Source: Arthrobacter sp. Bi83 (GTDB taxonomy: Bacteria; Actinomycetota; Actinomycetes; Actinomycetales; Micrococcaceae). Taken from it: 64,000 bases of DNA. Positions 16,801 to 25,169 of this stretch are shown in pieces. The translations under genes were made by a program, and so were the position numbers. Location of the stretch: assembly GCF_918698095.1 (NCBI RefSeq), contig NZ_CAKKLY010000003.1:87193-151192 (forward strand), in the 5' to 3' direction. Each line of letters starts with the position of its first letter. The stretch's first letter is position 1. The notes below the pieces were generated by a model, which was not told where the DNA came from, did not search any database, and saw nothing but the letters and a program-made list of their open reading frames with translations.

Positions 16801-17816
16801 GCTTTGTCCTTGTCTGTGCGGATGGTCTCCTGCATATCTGGCGCCACAACGTCCACGGCGATGATGCCGGCGTTTTCCGTGCCGACGATCGACTCCTCGT
16901 CGGCGACGAGTTCCTGCTCCAGGGCCTTGATGCCTTCAGAATCGCCCAGGTCGACGTCGTGGTGGGCACCCAGGTAGGCATCGATCACCGCCGGGTTCTT
17001 CATGACCTCGCCCGGGGGACCCTCGGCCACGATCTTGCCTTCAGCCATGACAACTACCCAGTCAGCGATGTGGCGCACCATGTTCATGTCATGTTCCACG
17101 AAGAGGACCGTCATGCCCTCTGCCTTGAGGTTCTTGATGTGGTCCAGCAGGGACTGGGTCAGCGCAGGGTTGACGCCCGCCATGGGCTCATCGAGCATGA
17201 CGAGCTTGGGCCGGACCATGAGCGAGCGTGCCATTTCGAGCAGCTTGCGCTGGCCGCCGGACAGCGAGGCCGCGTAGTCGTCCTTCTTCGTGTCCAGCTT
17301 GAATTTCTCCAGCAGGACGTTCGCCTGATCCGTGATTTCCTTTTCCCGGCTGCCCCACATGCCCTTGAACAGGGCCTTGGAAAGCCGTTCGCCGGGCTGG
17401 TCAGAACCGCCCAGGCGCATGTTCTCCATGACCGTCAGCTTGCCCATGACCTTGGTCAGCTGGAAGGTGCGGACCATGCCCATGCGAGCCACCTTGTAGG
17501 AGGAGACGCCGGCAATGCTCTGCCCTTCAAACTGCCACTTGCCGGAGTTCGGGGTGTCGAAGCCGGTGAGCAGATTGAAGAGGGTGGTCTTGCCCGCACC
17601 GTTCGGACCGATCAGGGCCGTGATCTTGTGCCGAGGGATCTCCAGGTATTCGACGTCGACGGCGTTGATGCCCCCAAACGTGCGGGTCACGTTTTCGGCG
17701 ACGACGATGGGGTCCCGCTTCTTGCAGCCGGGGGTGTTCTCTCCGACGGCGATCGCGCGGGCGTCCGTCATGTAGTCGACGCCGGCTTCCATTGATTCTT
17801 CGCTGTGCTTGCTCAT
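16797..17816 (-). CDS. livG: Branched-chain amino-acid ABC transporter ATPase, LivG type
   Basis: Second ATPase of the importer, 339 aa from ATG 17816, which overlaps the livM stop by 4 bp. Walker A 'GPNGAGKTTLFNLLTGF', signature 'LSGGQRKLLEMARSLM', Walker B 'LVMLDEPMAGVNP' and switch 'TVLFVEHDMNMVRHIADWV' are all present; the EHDM pattern is the LivG form. It is longer than E. coli LivG (about 255 aa): ~35 residues are added at the N-terminus and ~55 acidic residues at the C-terminus (after HHDVDLGDSEG) with no recognised domain. The tail may serve regulation or assembly (speculative). Confidence 0.93.
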   Translation of the reverse strand: MSKHSEESMEAGVDYMTDARAIAVGENTPGCKKRDPIVVAENVTRTFGGINAVDVEYLEIPRHKITALIGPNGAGKTTLFNLLTGFDTPNSGKWQFEGQSIAGVSSYKVARMGMVRTFQLTKVMGKLTVMENMRLGGSDQPGERLSKALFKGMWGSREKEITDQANVLLEKFKLDTKKDDYAASLSGGQRKLLEMARSLMVRPKLVMLDEPMAGVNPALTQSLLDHIKNLKAEGMTVLFVEHDMNMVRHIADWVVVMAEGKIVAEGPPGEVMKNPAVIDAYLGAHHDVDLGDSEGIKALEQELVADEESIVGTENAGIIAVDVVAPDMQETIRTDKDKA

Positions 17817-18781
17817 GCGAACGCCAGCTCCTTCTTGTTGCCGAAGACTCCCTGGGGCCTGAAGATCATCAGCAGCATCAGGGCTACACCCACGAGGATG
17901 TAGCGCAGCTGCCCGGCCTGGACTGTGGTCAGCCAGGTCACCGCGCCCGATTCGATGAGGCCGTAGAGAATGCCCTGTGTCAGCGACAGGACCACCCAGA
18001 AGATCATGGCGCCGATGACCGGCCCCAAAACGGTGGCCATGCCGCCAAGCAGGAGGCAGGTCCACAGGAAGAACGTCAGCTCCGTGCCGTAGTTGGCAGG
18101 CTGGACTGCGCCGCGGGGGAGCGTGAAGACCATGCCGGCCAAGGCGCCCAGCACACCACCGATGACCAGCGCCTGCATCTTGTAGGCGTACACGTTCTTG
18201 CCCAGGGAGCGCACCGCGTTCTCATCCTCGCGGATGCCCTTCAATACGCGCCCCCAAGGGCTCCGCATCAGAAGCCAGATAATAACGCAGCAGATCACCG
18301 CGAGGCCCCAACCGATGACCCGGATGAAGAAGTCCCTGTTGTTCATGCCGAGGTAGTCGCCCTCGGGGAACGGGTTCATCGAGTAGAACCCGCCTTCGAA
18401 GGCTGCGAGTCCGTTGGCCGAGCCAGTCACCGACGTGAGCTGGTTGGTGGTGACGACGTAGCGGATAATCTCCGCCGCCGCAATGGTGACGATGGCCAGG
18501 TAGTCCGCCCGCAGGCGGAGGGTGGGGATACCCAGAACCAGCGCGAACAGCACAGAGCAGATGACAGCGATCAGCAATCCCACGAAGAAGGGGGCGCCGA
18601 AGCTAAGGGTGGAGATGGCGAAGCCGTAGGCTCCCACCGCCATGAAGCCGGCCTGGCCGAAGTTCAGCAGGCCCGAGTAGCCGAAGTGGACAGCAAGGCC
18701 CAGGGCGGCTAGGGCGTAAGCGGCAGTCGTCGGGCTGAAAAGCTCTCCGGCGGCGCTTGCAAGGATGAATCCGAAGTCCAT
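17813..18781 (-). CDS. livM: Branched-chain amino-acid ABC transporter permease, LivM type
   Basis: An inner-membrane permease of 322 aa with about nine hydrophobic segments. The LivM motif region 'GRVLKGIREDENAVRSLGKN' is the cytoplasmic coupling loop that meets the ATPases. 'HFGYSGLLNFGQAGFMAVG' near the N-terminus is a LivM/LivH family hallmark. It pairs with LivH to form the channel. It starts 9 bp after livH stops and overlaps livG by 4 bp, so livHMGF is one operon. Substrate as for the whole transporter. Confidence 0.93.
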   Translation of the reverse strand: MDFGFILASAAGELFSPTTAAYALAALGLAVHFGYSGLLNFGQAGFMAVGAYGFAISTLSFGAPFFVGLLIAVICSVLFALVLGIPTLRLRADYLAIVTIAAAEIIRYVVTTNQLTSVTGSANGLAAFEGGFYSMNPFPEGDYLGMNNRDFFIRVIGWGLAVICCVIIWLLMRSPWGRVLKGIREDENAVRSLGKNVYAYKMQALVIGGVLGALAGMVFTLPRGAVQPANYGTELTFFLWTCLLLGGMATVLGPVIGAMIFWVVLSLTQGILYGLIESGAVTWLTTVQAGQLRYILVGVALMLLMIFRPQGVFGNKKELAFA

Positions 18782-18790
18782 GGCTGTCTC

Positions 18791-20131
18791 CTAACCCACG
18801 CGCTCGCGACGGCCCAGGATGCCCTGCGGCCGGAACAAGAGGACAACAATCATGATGAACAGCGCTCCCACGTATTTGAGGTCGGCCGCGAGGCCGAAGA
18901 CGGTGGTCAACTCGACGAAGATGCCGACGATGACGGATCCGATCAGGGCGCCGAAGACGGTGCCGAGGCCACCGAGCGTCACGCCCGCGAAGATGAGCAG
19001 CAGGATCTGCGAGCCCATGTCGAACGTGACGCCGGGACGGTAGTAGGCCCAGAGGATGCCGCCGAGGGAGGCCAGCACGCCGCCGACAATCCAGACGAGA
19101 CGGATGACGGAGTCCACGTCAATGCCTGAGGCGGCTGCCAAGGCGGGGTTGTCCGCCACTGCCCGGGTGGCCTTGCCCAGCCGGGTCTTGAGTAGGACGA
19201 TGCCGATCAGGCCGATCACGATTGCGCTGATCACCAGCGACCACAGGTTGTTGGGTGAGATGGAGACCGGCCCGATCTGGATTTCCGCGCTCTGGGCAAA
19301 GGGCAGCTGCTGGGTGGCACCGCCAAAGTAGAACTGGATGACGTATCGGATGGCGAGGGCCAGGCCGATGCTGACGATCATCATGGGGACCAGACCGGTG
19401 CCGCGGCGCCGCAGCGGCCGCCAGAGGCCGGCGTCCTGGGCGTAGCCGAAGAGTCCTCCACCCAGGAGGGCCAGGAGGATGGCGAGCCAGAACGGCAGGT
19501 TCATGGCATTAAAGACGAATACGAGAACGGCGCCAAGCGTCACCATCTCACCGTGGGCGAAGTTGGTCAGCCCGGTGGTGCCGAAAATCAGGGACAGCCC
19601 CACGGATGCGAGGGCGAGCAGGAGCCCGAAGCTCACGCCGGCGACCAGCCGGTTGAGCAGGTTCTGGCCGAAGTCCTGCTGTTGGACGACGATGCCTTTG
19701 CCGAAGGCGAAGATCACCGAGACGTTAGACGTCTGGCTGAACGTGATGCTGCGGGGGTTGGCCTGGCCCGCCGCGAGCTTGATGCCCTGCGGCAGGGTGG
19801 ACTCGTCCAGCTGGACCTCGTAGGTGCCCTGGGACGGTACGCCTATGTTCCAGGCCCCGTTGGCACTCGAGGTTGCTGTTCCAGTGAAGTCACCGTTTTT
19901 GGCCGTGATCTTCACACCTTGGATGGGGGCGCGTGCATCATCGCGGAGGAAGCCGCTGATGTTGTTCTGGAACTGCTGGTTCGACGGGGATGGCGTCGGT
20001 GATGGCGTGGCCGCCAGCGATGCTGGTGCGGCGACGAGCAGGATTGCCACGGTGGCGGCGGCAATTGCCCCCATGACCTTCAGCAATCCGGCTGGCCGTC
20101 TGCGCGGCAGGCCTCTCGGTGTGCGTCTCAA
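18791..20131 (-). CDS. livH: LivH-type permease with secreted N-terminal carboxypeptidase-regulatory-like domain
   Basis: A permease of about 446 aa, far longer than usual LivH (~300). After a signal-peptide-like helix (VMGAIAAATVAILLVAAPASLAA) comes a ~95-residue soluble segment. 'ISGFLRDDARAPIQGVKI', 'GTATSSANGAWNIGVPSQG' and 'YEVQLDESTLPQGIKL' read as a transthyretin-like/carboxypeptidase-regulatory beta-sandwich. The permease then starts at ~150 ('GLSLIFGTTGLTNFAHGEM', 'RAVADNPALAAASGID'). TTG 20131 is preferred because GGAGG (20140-20144) lies 8 nt upstream; GTG 20146 has no ribosome site. The extra domain would face outside, probably near the binding protein (inference). E. coli-type LivH lacks it. 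Confidence 0.9.
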   Translation of the reverse strand: MRRTPRGLPRRRPAGLLKVMGAIAAATVAILLVAAPASLAATPSPTPSPSNQQFQNNISGFLRDDARAPIQGVKITAKNGDFTGTATSSANGAWNIGVPSQGTYEVQLDESTLPQGIKLAAGQANPRSITFSQTSNVSVIFAFGKGIVVQQQDFGQNLLNRLVAGVSFGLLLALASVGLSLIFGTTGLTNFAHGEMVTLGAVLVFVFNAMNLPFWLAILLALLGGGLFGYAQDAGLWRPLRRRGTGLVPMMIVSIGLALAIRYVIQFYFGGATQQLPFAQSAEIQIGPVSISPNNLWSLVISAIVIGLIGIVLLKTRLGKATRAVADNPALAAASGIDVDSVIRLVWIVGGVLASLGGILWAYYRPGVTFDMGSQILLLIFAGVTLGGLGTVFGALIGSVIVGIFVELTTVFGLAADLKYVGALFIMIVVLLFRPQGILGRRERVG

Positions 20132-20571
20132 ATTCAAAACCTCCACATGGGGGTGGCGTGGGTTGCGATTGCTTCATTGCAGCCGCTGCGAACGGAGAAG
20201 GTGACAGGGGTGGTGCAATTTTTGGTGTAGCTGTTTACTGGATACTTGTGATGTTTGTCACCCTTCTTCGCTCATGTTACAGCGCAGGCAGTACAAACTT
20301 TGCGGGCAAACATGCTGCCTAGATCGCGATCAGGTAACAACTGTGAAGCTGGGTCCAATCCACAATTCAGTGTCGCTAATGAAAACTTTTGGTGTATCGG
20401 AGTATTCCTAAACAGTCCCTTCTGCGGCGGTGAAAACGCCGGGGTGCAGCCCGGGCAGGTCACGATTCCGTGTCGGCCGTGGCCGGGGCGGAACTTTACC
20501 CGCCGCCGGCGCGTGGGAATTGGTAGCTTGAATAGAAGAAACCACTAGCACCCCTCTGGAGGACACCCGCA
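20132..20571. other. Divergent intergenic region between livH and the Bax-inhibitor gene, with CRP/GlxR-like box
   Basis: About 440 bp, less G+C-rich than its surroundings. TGTGA-TGTTTG-TCACC (20247-20262) matches the CRP/GlxR consensus at 9 of 10 positions and lies 116 bp from the livH start. A possible minus-strand -10 (TACACC, 20224-20229) would place it near -38. On the + strand only the GGAGG ribosome site before ATG 20572 is clear. No gene is seen. Confidence 0.5.
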
Positions 20572-21483
20572 ATGGCACTTGGCGGAAACCCGATCTTCAA
20601 CGGAAAGAACTTCCGTGGAGCCACCCAGGCGCCGCCTGTACCGCAGGCGTTCGGCCAAAACCACTACGGCCAGGCTCCCGGTCGTGCACCGGGCCAGGTC
20701 ATCGACGCCCAGGGCGGCTGGATGGCCCAGCAGCAGAACATGACGCAGGACCAGCTGCAGCAGATGTACAACCGGCCGGCCGCCGGCCCCGCCGAGACCG
20801 GCCGGATGACCTATGACGACGTCATTGTCAAGACCGCTGTCTGCCTCGGCGTCGTGATGGCCGGAGCTGCCGTCACCCTGTTTGTCGGCCTTTCGCTGGC
20901 AGGCATGCTGATGATCGTTGGTGCACTGGGCGGCTTTGTCCTGGGCCTCGTCAACTCATTCAAGAAGCAGCCCTCGCCCGCCCTGATCCTGGCGTATGCC
21001 GGGCTTGAGGGCCTGTTCCTCGGCGGCCTGACCCGCATCCTTGACGGCTTCTACCCGGGTGTCGGGCTCCAGGCTGTCATCGGCACGCTCTCGGTGTTCG
21101 GTGTGACCCTTCTGCTCTTCAAGAGCGGAAAGGTCCGCGCCACCCCGAAGGCCATGCGTTTCTTCATGATCGCAATGATCGGCTACGCCGTGTTTGCCCT
21201 CGTCAACATGGTGCTGGTCTGGACCGGTGCGGTTAAGACGCCGTTCGGGCTCAGCACCAGCGTTGAGATCTTCGGCATTCCGCTGGGGGTCTTCATCGGG
21301 ATCCTGGCCATCGGTCTGGCCGCCTTCTCGCTGATCATGGACTTCACCAGCATCGAGGCCGGCGTGCGCAGCGGCGCTCCCGAGCGCTTCTCCTGGACCG
21401 CGGCCTTCGGCCTTACCGTCACGCTGGTCTGGCTCTACGTGGAAATCATCCGCCTGCTGGCCATCCTCCGCGGCGACGACTAG
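20572..21483 (+). CDS. Bax inhibitor-1/YccA family membrane protein
   Basis: A 303-aa protein of the bacterial Bax1-I (PF12811) family. Residues 1 to ~75 are a hydrophilic Gln/Pro/Gly-rich tail; the start of the fold is 'GRMTYDDVIVKTAVCLG', the usual entry to the first helix. About seven membrane segments follow, with 'YAGLEGLFLGGLTR' and the acidic 'SLIMDFTSIEAGV' helix typical of the pH-sensitive TMBIM calcium-leak fold. The role in bacteria is poorly known. GGAGG lies 8 nt upstream of the ATG. It is monocistronic, ending at a terminator facing the thiolase gene. Confidence 0.87.
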   Translation: MALGGNPIFNGKNFRGATQAPPVPQAFGQNHYGQAPGRAPGQVIDAQGGWMAQQQNMTQDQLQQMYNRPAAGPAETGRMTYDDVIVKTAVCLGVVMAGAAVTLFVGLSLAGMLMIVGALGGFVLGLVNSFKKQPSPALILAYAGLEGLFLGGLTRILDGFYPGVGLQAVIGTLSVFGVTLLLFKSGKVRATPKAMRFFMIAMIGYAVFALVNMVLVWTGAVKTPFGLSTSVEIFGIPLGVFIGILAIGLAAFSLIMDFTSIEAGVRSGAPERFSWTAAFGLTVTLVWLYVEIIRLLAILRGDD

Positions 21484-21517
21484 AACGCCAGGCGGCCGCC
21501 GCCGTCGTGCTTAATCA

Positions 21518-21556
21518 GGAAGAGGGTCCCGCTCCGGCGGGGCCCTCTTCCGTCAT
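21518..21556. terminator. Bidirectional hairpin between Bax-inhibitor gene and thiolase
   Basis: A 13-bp stem (21518-21530 with 21539-21551, one G-T pair), loop 8 nt, between convergent genes. Arm GGAAGAGGGTCCC. Confidence 0.7.
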
Positions 21557-21591
21557 TAAGCCTGTTCTTCCATACAGGTGGAGGGGCGCGG

Positions 21592-22830
21592 TCAGCTAAG
21601 GCGCTCCAGCACCAGTGCCATGCCTTGCCCGCCGCCCACGCAGAGCGTGGCCAGGCCCAGGGTTCCGTCCGTCGCGCGCAGGCCGTTGAGCAGCGTGGTG
21701 GTGATCCGGGCACCGGTCATGCCGAAGGGGTGGCCGAGGGCAATGGCGCCCCCGTGGACGTTGAGCTTCGCAGAATCGATCCCGAGTTCGCGGGCGCTGG
21801 CGATCACCTGGACCGCGAAGGCCTCGTTGAGCTCCACGAGATCAATGTCCCCGATGCCCAGGCCGCCAGAAGCCAGGGCCCGCCGGGTGGATTCCACCGG
21901 GCCCATTCCCATCAGCTCGGGTGACAGCGCGCTGACGCCGGTCGATACGATGCGCGCCAGCGGCTCCAGTCCCAGTTCCCTGGCCCGTGAATCGCTCATG
22001 ATGACCATCGCGGCAGCGCCGTCGTTGAGGGGGCAGGCGTTGCCGGCAGTGACCGTGCCCTCTCGGCGGAACACGGGCTGCAGGGCACTGACGGCTTCAA
22101 GGGTGACGCCGGCGCGCGGCGAGTCGTCCCGGTCCACCACCGTGCCGTCGCGCCGTTCATAGGGTGTGATTTCCCTGGCGTAGAACCCGGAAGCGATGGC
22201 GGCCTCGGCCCGGTTCTGGCTCAGCACTGCCCACGCGTCCTGCTCTTCGCGGCTGATGCCGTAGGACGTGGCCACGTTCTCGGCCGTCTGGCCCATGGCG
22301 ACGTAGATGTCCGGCATACGCCCGCCCAGCCGCGGGTCCGTCCAGGGCGTGTTGGACTCGGCCCGTGCTGCGGTGCGCTGGCGGGCCGGCCCGAACCGGG
22401 GGTTGTGGTTGCCGGCGTCGGTTTCTCCGGCCCCGGCCCAGCTCTGGTACCGGGACACGGCCTCGACGCCGGCCGACACGAACGCCTGCCCCTCGCCGGC
22501 CTTGATGGCGTGGTAAGCCATGCGGATGGTCTGCAGGCTCGAGGCGCAGAACCGGTTGATGGTCGCCGCAGGGACGGTGTCCAGGCCCGCCAGTATGGTG
22601 ACCACCCGTGCCATGTTCGAGCCGGCTTCTCCACTGGGTTCGGCACACCCCAGATAGAGGTCGTCGAGCCCGGGACCGCTGTCCCCGGACGGGTCGAATG
22701 ACGGCAGCTTCGCAAGCGCCGCGGCCACCATGGCCGCGGCGAGGTCGTCCGGCCGCTCGTCTTTCAAGGACCCCTTGAAGGCGCGGCCGATCGGGCTTCT
22801 GGCGGTTGAAACAATGACTGCTTCCGGCAT
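21592..22830 (-). CDS. Thiolase family acetyl-CoA acyltransferase
   Basis: A 412-aa thiolase, either degradative (beta-oxidation) or biosynthetic acetoacetyl-CoA type. The acyl-accepting Cys is in 'INRFCASSLQTIRMAYHAI'. 'LVELNEAFAVQVIA', the His motif 'HGGAIALGHPFGMTGARI' and the second Cys in 'LCVGGGQGMALVLERL' complete the active site. TAGGCT lies 6 nt before ATG 22830, so the gene is probably leaderless and transcribed separately from galK, which ends 22 bp upstream. The N-terminus 'PEAVIVSTARSPIG' is canonical. There are no neighbouring beta-oxidation genes to specify chain length. Confidence 0.93.
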   Translation of the reverse strand: MPEAVIVSTARSPIGRAFKGSLKDERPDDLAAAMVAAALAKLPSFDPSGDSGPGLDDLYLGCAEPSGEAGSNMARVVTILAGLDTVPAATINRFCASSLQTIRMAYHAIKAGEGQAFVSAGVEAVSRYQSWAGAGETDAGNHNPRFGPARQRTAARAESNTPWTDPRLGGRMPDIYVAMGQTAENVATSYGISREEQDAWAVLSQNRAEAAIASGFYAREITPYERRDGTVVDRDDSPRAGVTLEAVSALQPVFRREGTVTAGNACPLNDGAAAMVIMSDSRARELGLEPLARIVSTGVSALSPELMGMGPVESTRRALASGGLGIGDIDLVELNEAFAVQVIASARELGIDSAKLNVHGGAIALGHPFGMTGARITTTLLNGLRATDGTLGLATLCVGGGQGMALVLERLS

Positions 22831-22851
22831 GCGCCCAGCCTACGCCCGCGG

Positions 22852-24009
22852 CTACGCCAGCCGCATCGCCCCGGCGGCCGGGGTGACAGTGAAGATGTCC
22901 GGCGCGGTGTATCCCGCCTCGGCAAAGGCCCGTTCGACGGCGGTGCGCACCCGCTGTTCCTCCGCCACCGGGGTCAGGGCGATGGCCGCGCCGCCAAACC
23001 CGCCGCCCGTCATCCGGGCGCCGATGGCCCCGTTCGACCGGGAGGCTTCGACAGCAAGGTCCAGCTCGGCGCAGGAGATTTCGAAATCATCGCGCATGGA
23101 GGCGTGGCTGGCATCCAGGAGTCCGCCGATCGACGAAGGACCCTCCAGACCAAGAAGTTCCACGGTCTGCAGGACGCGGTCGTTTTCGGTGACGACGTGG
23201 CGGACCCGGCGGAATGTGACTTCGTCCAGGAGTCCGCTGGCCTCGTCGAGGTCGCCCGGTGCAACATCCCGCAGGGCCTTGACGCCAAGCACTTCTGCCC
23301 CCAGCTCGCAGGATGCCCGGCGGGACGCGTAACCGCCGTCGGCATGGGAGTGGGAAACCTTGGTGTCGATCACGAGCATGACCAGGCGGGCGGCCTCTGC
23401 CTCAAAAGGCACCAGCTCCACGCTTTGGTCGCGGCAGTCGAGGAACACGGCATGCCCTGCTGAGCCCCGCAACGAGGCGGACTGGTCCATGATGCCTGTG
23501 GGTGCGCCGACGAAGTCGTTCTCGGCACGCTGCGTTGCCAGGACCATTTCCTCGGGGCTGAGCCCGGCGCCGGTGATGTCATTCAGGGCGGAGACAACGG
23601 CGCATTCGATGGCATGGGACGAGGAGAGTCCTGCACCGAGAGGAACGTTGGAATCCAGGAGCAGGTCAAGGCCGGGAACGTCGATGCCGCGCTGCTGCAG
23701 CGACCAGATGACGCCCAGGGGGTACTTGGTCCAGCCCTTGGCCGTCCGGCCGTCCAGCGTGGCGGTGTCCGCCGTCGTCAGGCCCTGGTCCCCGTAGGTG
23801 GACAAGAGCCGCACCGTTGAGTCGGAACGGACGCCGACGGCGACACGCGCCGTCTTGTCGATCGCGAACGGAAGGACGAAGCCTTCGTTGTAGTCGGTGT
23901 GTTCGCCGATCAGGTTCACCCGGCCCGGGGCCTGCCAGACGCCGTCCGGTTCGCTGCCGAAGGCGGCTCGGAACTGTTCCGCGAGCTGGGTGGTGCTGGC
24001 GGCGGTCAT
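22852..24009 (-). CDS. galK: Galactokinase
   Basis: A GHMP kinase of 385 aa phosphorylating alpha-D-galactose to galactose-1-phosphate (Leloir pathway). The sugar-binding signature 'GRVNLIGEHTDYNEGFVLP' is at the N-terminus. The GHMP ATP loop is 'PLGAGLSSSHAIECAV', the catalytic-Asp segment is 'GIMDQSASLRG', and 'MTGGGFGGAAIALTP' is the C-terminal motif. The ATG overlaps the galT stop by 4 bp. It is last in the deoR-galT-galK operon. Confidence 0.95.
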   Translation of the reverse strand: MTAASTTQLAEQFRAAFGSEPDGVWQAPGRVNLIGEHTDYNEGFVLPFAIDKTARVAVGVRSDSTVRLLSTYGDQGLTTADTATLDGRTAKGWTKYPLGVIWSLQQRGIDVPGLDLLLDSNVPLGAGLSSSHAIECAVVSALNDITGAGLSPEEMVLATQRAENDFVGAPTGIMDQSASLRGSAGHAVFLDCRDQSVELVPFEAEAARLVMLVIDTKVSHSHADGGYASRRASCELGAEVLGVKALRDVAPGDLDEASGLLDEVTFRRVRHVVTENDRVLQTVELLGLEGPSSIGGLLDASHASMRDDFEISCAELDLAVEASRSNGAIGARMTGGGFGGAAIALTPVAEEQRVRTAVERAFAEAGYTAPDIFTVTPAAGAMRLA

Positions 24010-25169
24010 GCGTGGGCTCCTTCGGTGAGTCCGGAGGCGGACGGGGCGAGTGCTTCAGCCGTCGAGGCTGGAACAGTGACAGCGCGGAGCCTCTCAGCCA
24101 CAAGCTCGGGTGTGGTGTCGTTGATGAACGCGCCCATGGCGGCCTCCGATCCTGCCAGGAACTTGAGCTTGTCCGCAGCGCGGCGGGGGGAGGTGAGCTG
24201 CAGGTGCAGGTAGCCCGCCGGGCGGAGCAGGGTGTCCACCGGTGCCTGGTGCCAGGCCGAGATGTAGGGGGTCGGTGTGGGATACAGGGCGTCGAGGCGT
24301 TTGAGCAGGTCCAGGTAAACGTGCGCCAGTTCGTCCTTCTCTTCGCCGGTCAGTGCCGCCAGGTCGGGAACCTGGCGGTGGGGAACGAGGTGGATCTCAA
24401 GGGGCCAGCGGGCGGCGAACGGAACGTAAGCGCTGAAGCTGTCGCTTTCCATGACCATCCGGCTGCCGTCCTCCCGTTCTGCCCTCAGAAGCGAGCCGGT
24501 CAGCGTTTGCCGGCCGTCGGCGTCGTCATAGAACTTGCGGGCGGCGGCCCCCATGACGGCGGCCCGGGGTGTCACGTAAGGGTAGGCATAAATCTGGCCG
24601 TGCGGGTGGTGCAGGGTCACGCCGATGTCCGCTCCGCGGTTTTCGAACGGGAAAACCTGCTTGATGCCCGGCAGGGCGCTGAGGGCGGCGGTGCGGTGGG
24701 CCCAGGCTTCAACCACGGTCCGCGAGCGGGTTTCGGTCAGGCCGCTGAAGGATCCGGTGTGCTCGGGCGTAAACGTCACCACCTCGCACCTGCCGAACGC
24801 GGGTCCAGTAGTTCCCCAGCCTGGGTTGTCCGGAACCGGCCCTACCGCCGGGCCCAGGGAGGGGAAGCGGTTTTCGAATACGGCGACGTCGTAGTCCGGC
24901 GCCGGGATCTCGGAGGGGTTGGCGTCGGTGGTGGGGCAGATCGGGCATTGGTCCGCCGGCGGGAGGTGCGTGCGGGCCTGCCGGTGCGCGGCCACGGCCA
25001 CCCATTCCCCGGTGAGGGCGTCGAAGCGGACCTCGCCCGGTTCCCCGCGGGCCGGGAGGTCCCGGCGGTCCTGCGTGGTTTCCACGGAACGGGGCCGGGC
25101 CGATCCGGCGTCGTCGAAATAGAGCAGTTCCCGGCCGTCGGCAAGGTGGGTGCTGGTGATGTGGGTCAT
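24006..25169 (-). CDS. galT: Galactose-1-phosphate uridylyltransferase
   Basis: HIT-superfamily enzyme of 387 aa exchanging UMP between UDP-glucose and galactose-1-phosphate. The active-site 'HHPHGQIYAYP' carries the nucleophilic His (HPH triad). 'ENRFPSLGPAVG', 'CEVVTFTPEHTGSFSGL', 'EIHLVPHRQVPDLAAL' and 'QLTSPRR' are family blocks. Zinc ligands in the first segment ('QCPICPTTDANPSEIP') are present. It overlaps galK downstream and the deoR stop upstream by 4 bp each, so the three genes form one tight operon. Confidence 0.95.
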   Translation of the reverse strand: MTHITSTHLADGRELLYFDDAGSARPRSVETTQDRRDLPARGEPGEVRFDALTGEWVAVAAHRQARTHLPPADQCPICPTTDANPSEIPAPDYDVAVFENRFPSLGPAVGPVPDNPGWGTTGPAFGRCEVVTFTPEHTGSFSGLTETRSRTVVEAWAHRTAALSALPGIKQVFPFENRGADIGVTLHHPHGQIYAYPYVTPRAAVMGAAARKFYDDADGRQTLTGSLLRAEREDGSRMVMESDSFSAYVPFAARWPLEIHLVPHRQVPDLAALTGEEKDELAHVYLDLLKRLDALYPTPTPYISAWHQAPVDTLLRPAGYLHLQLTSPRRAADKLKFLAGSEAAMGAFINDTTPELVAERLRAVTVPASTAEALAPSASGLTEGAHA

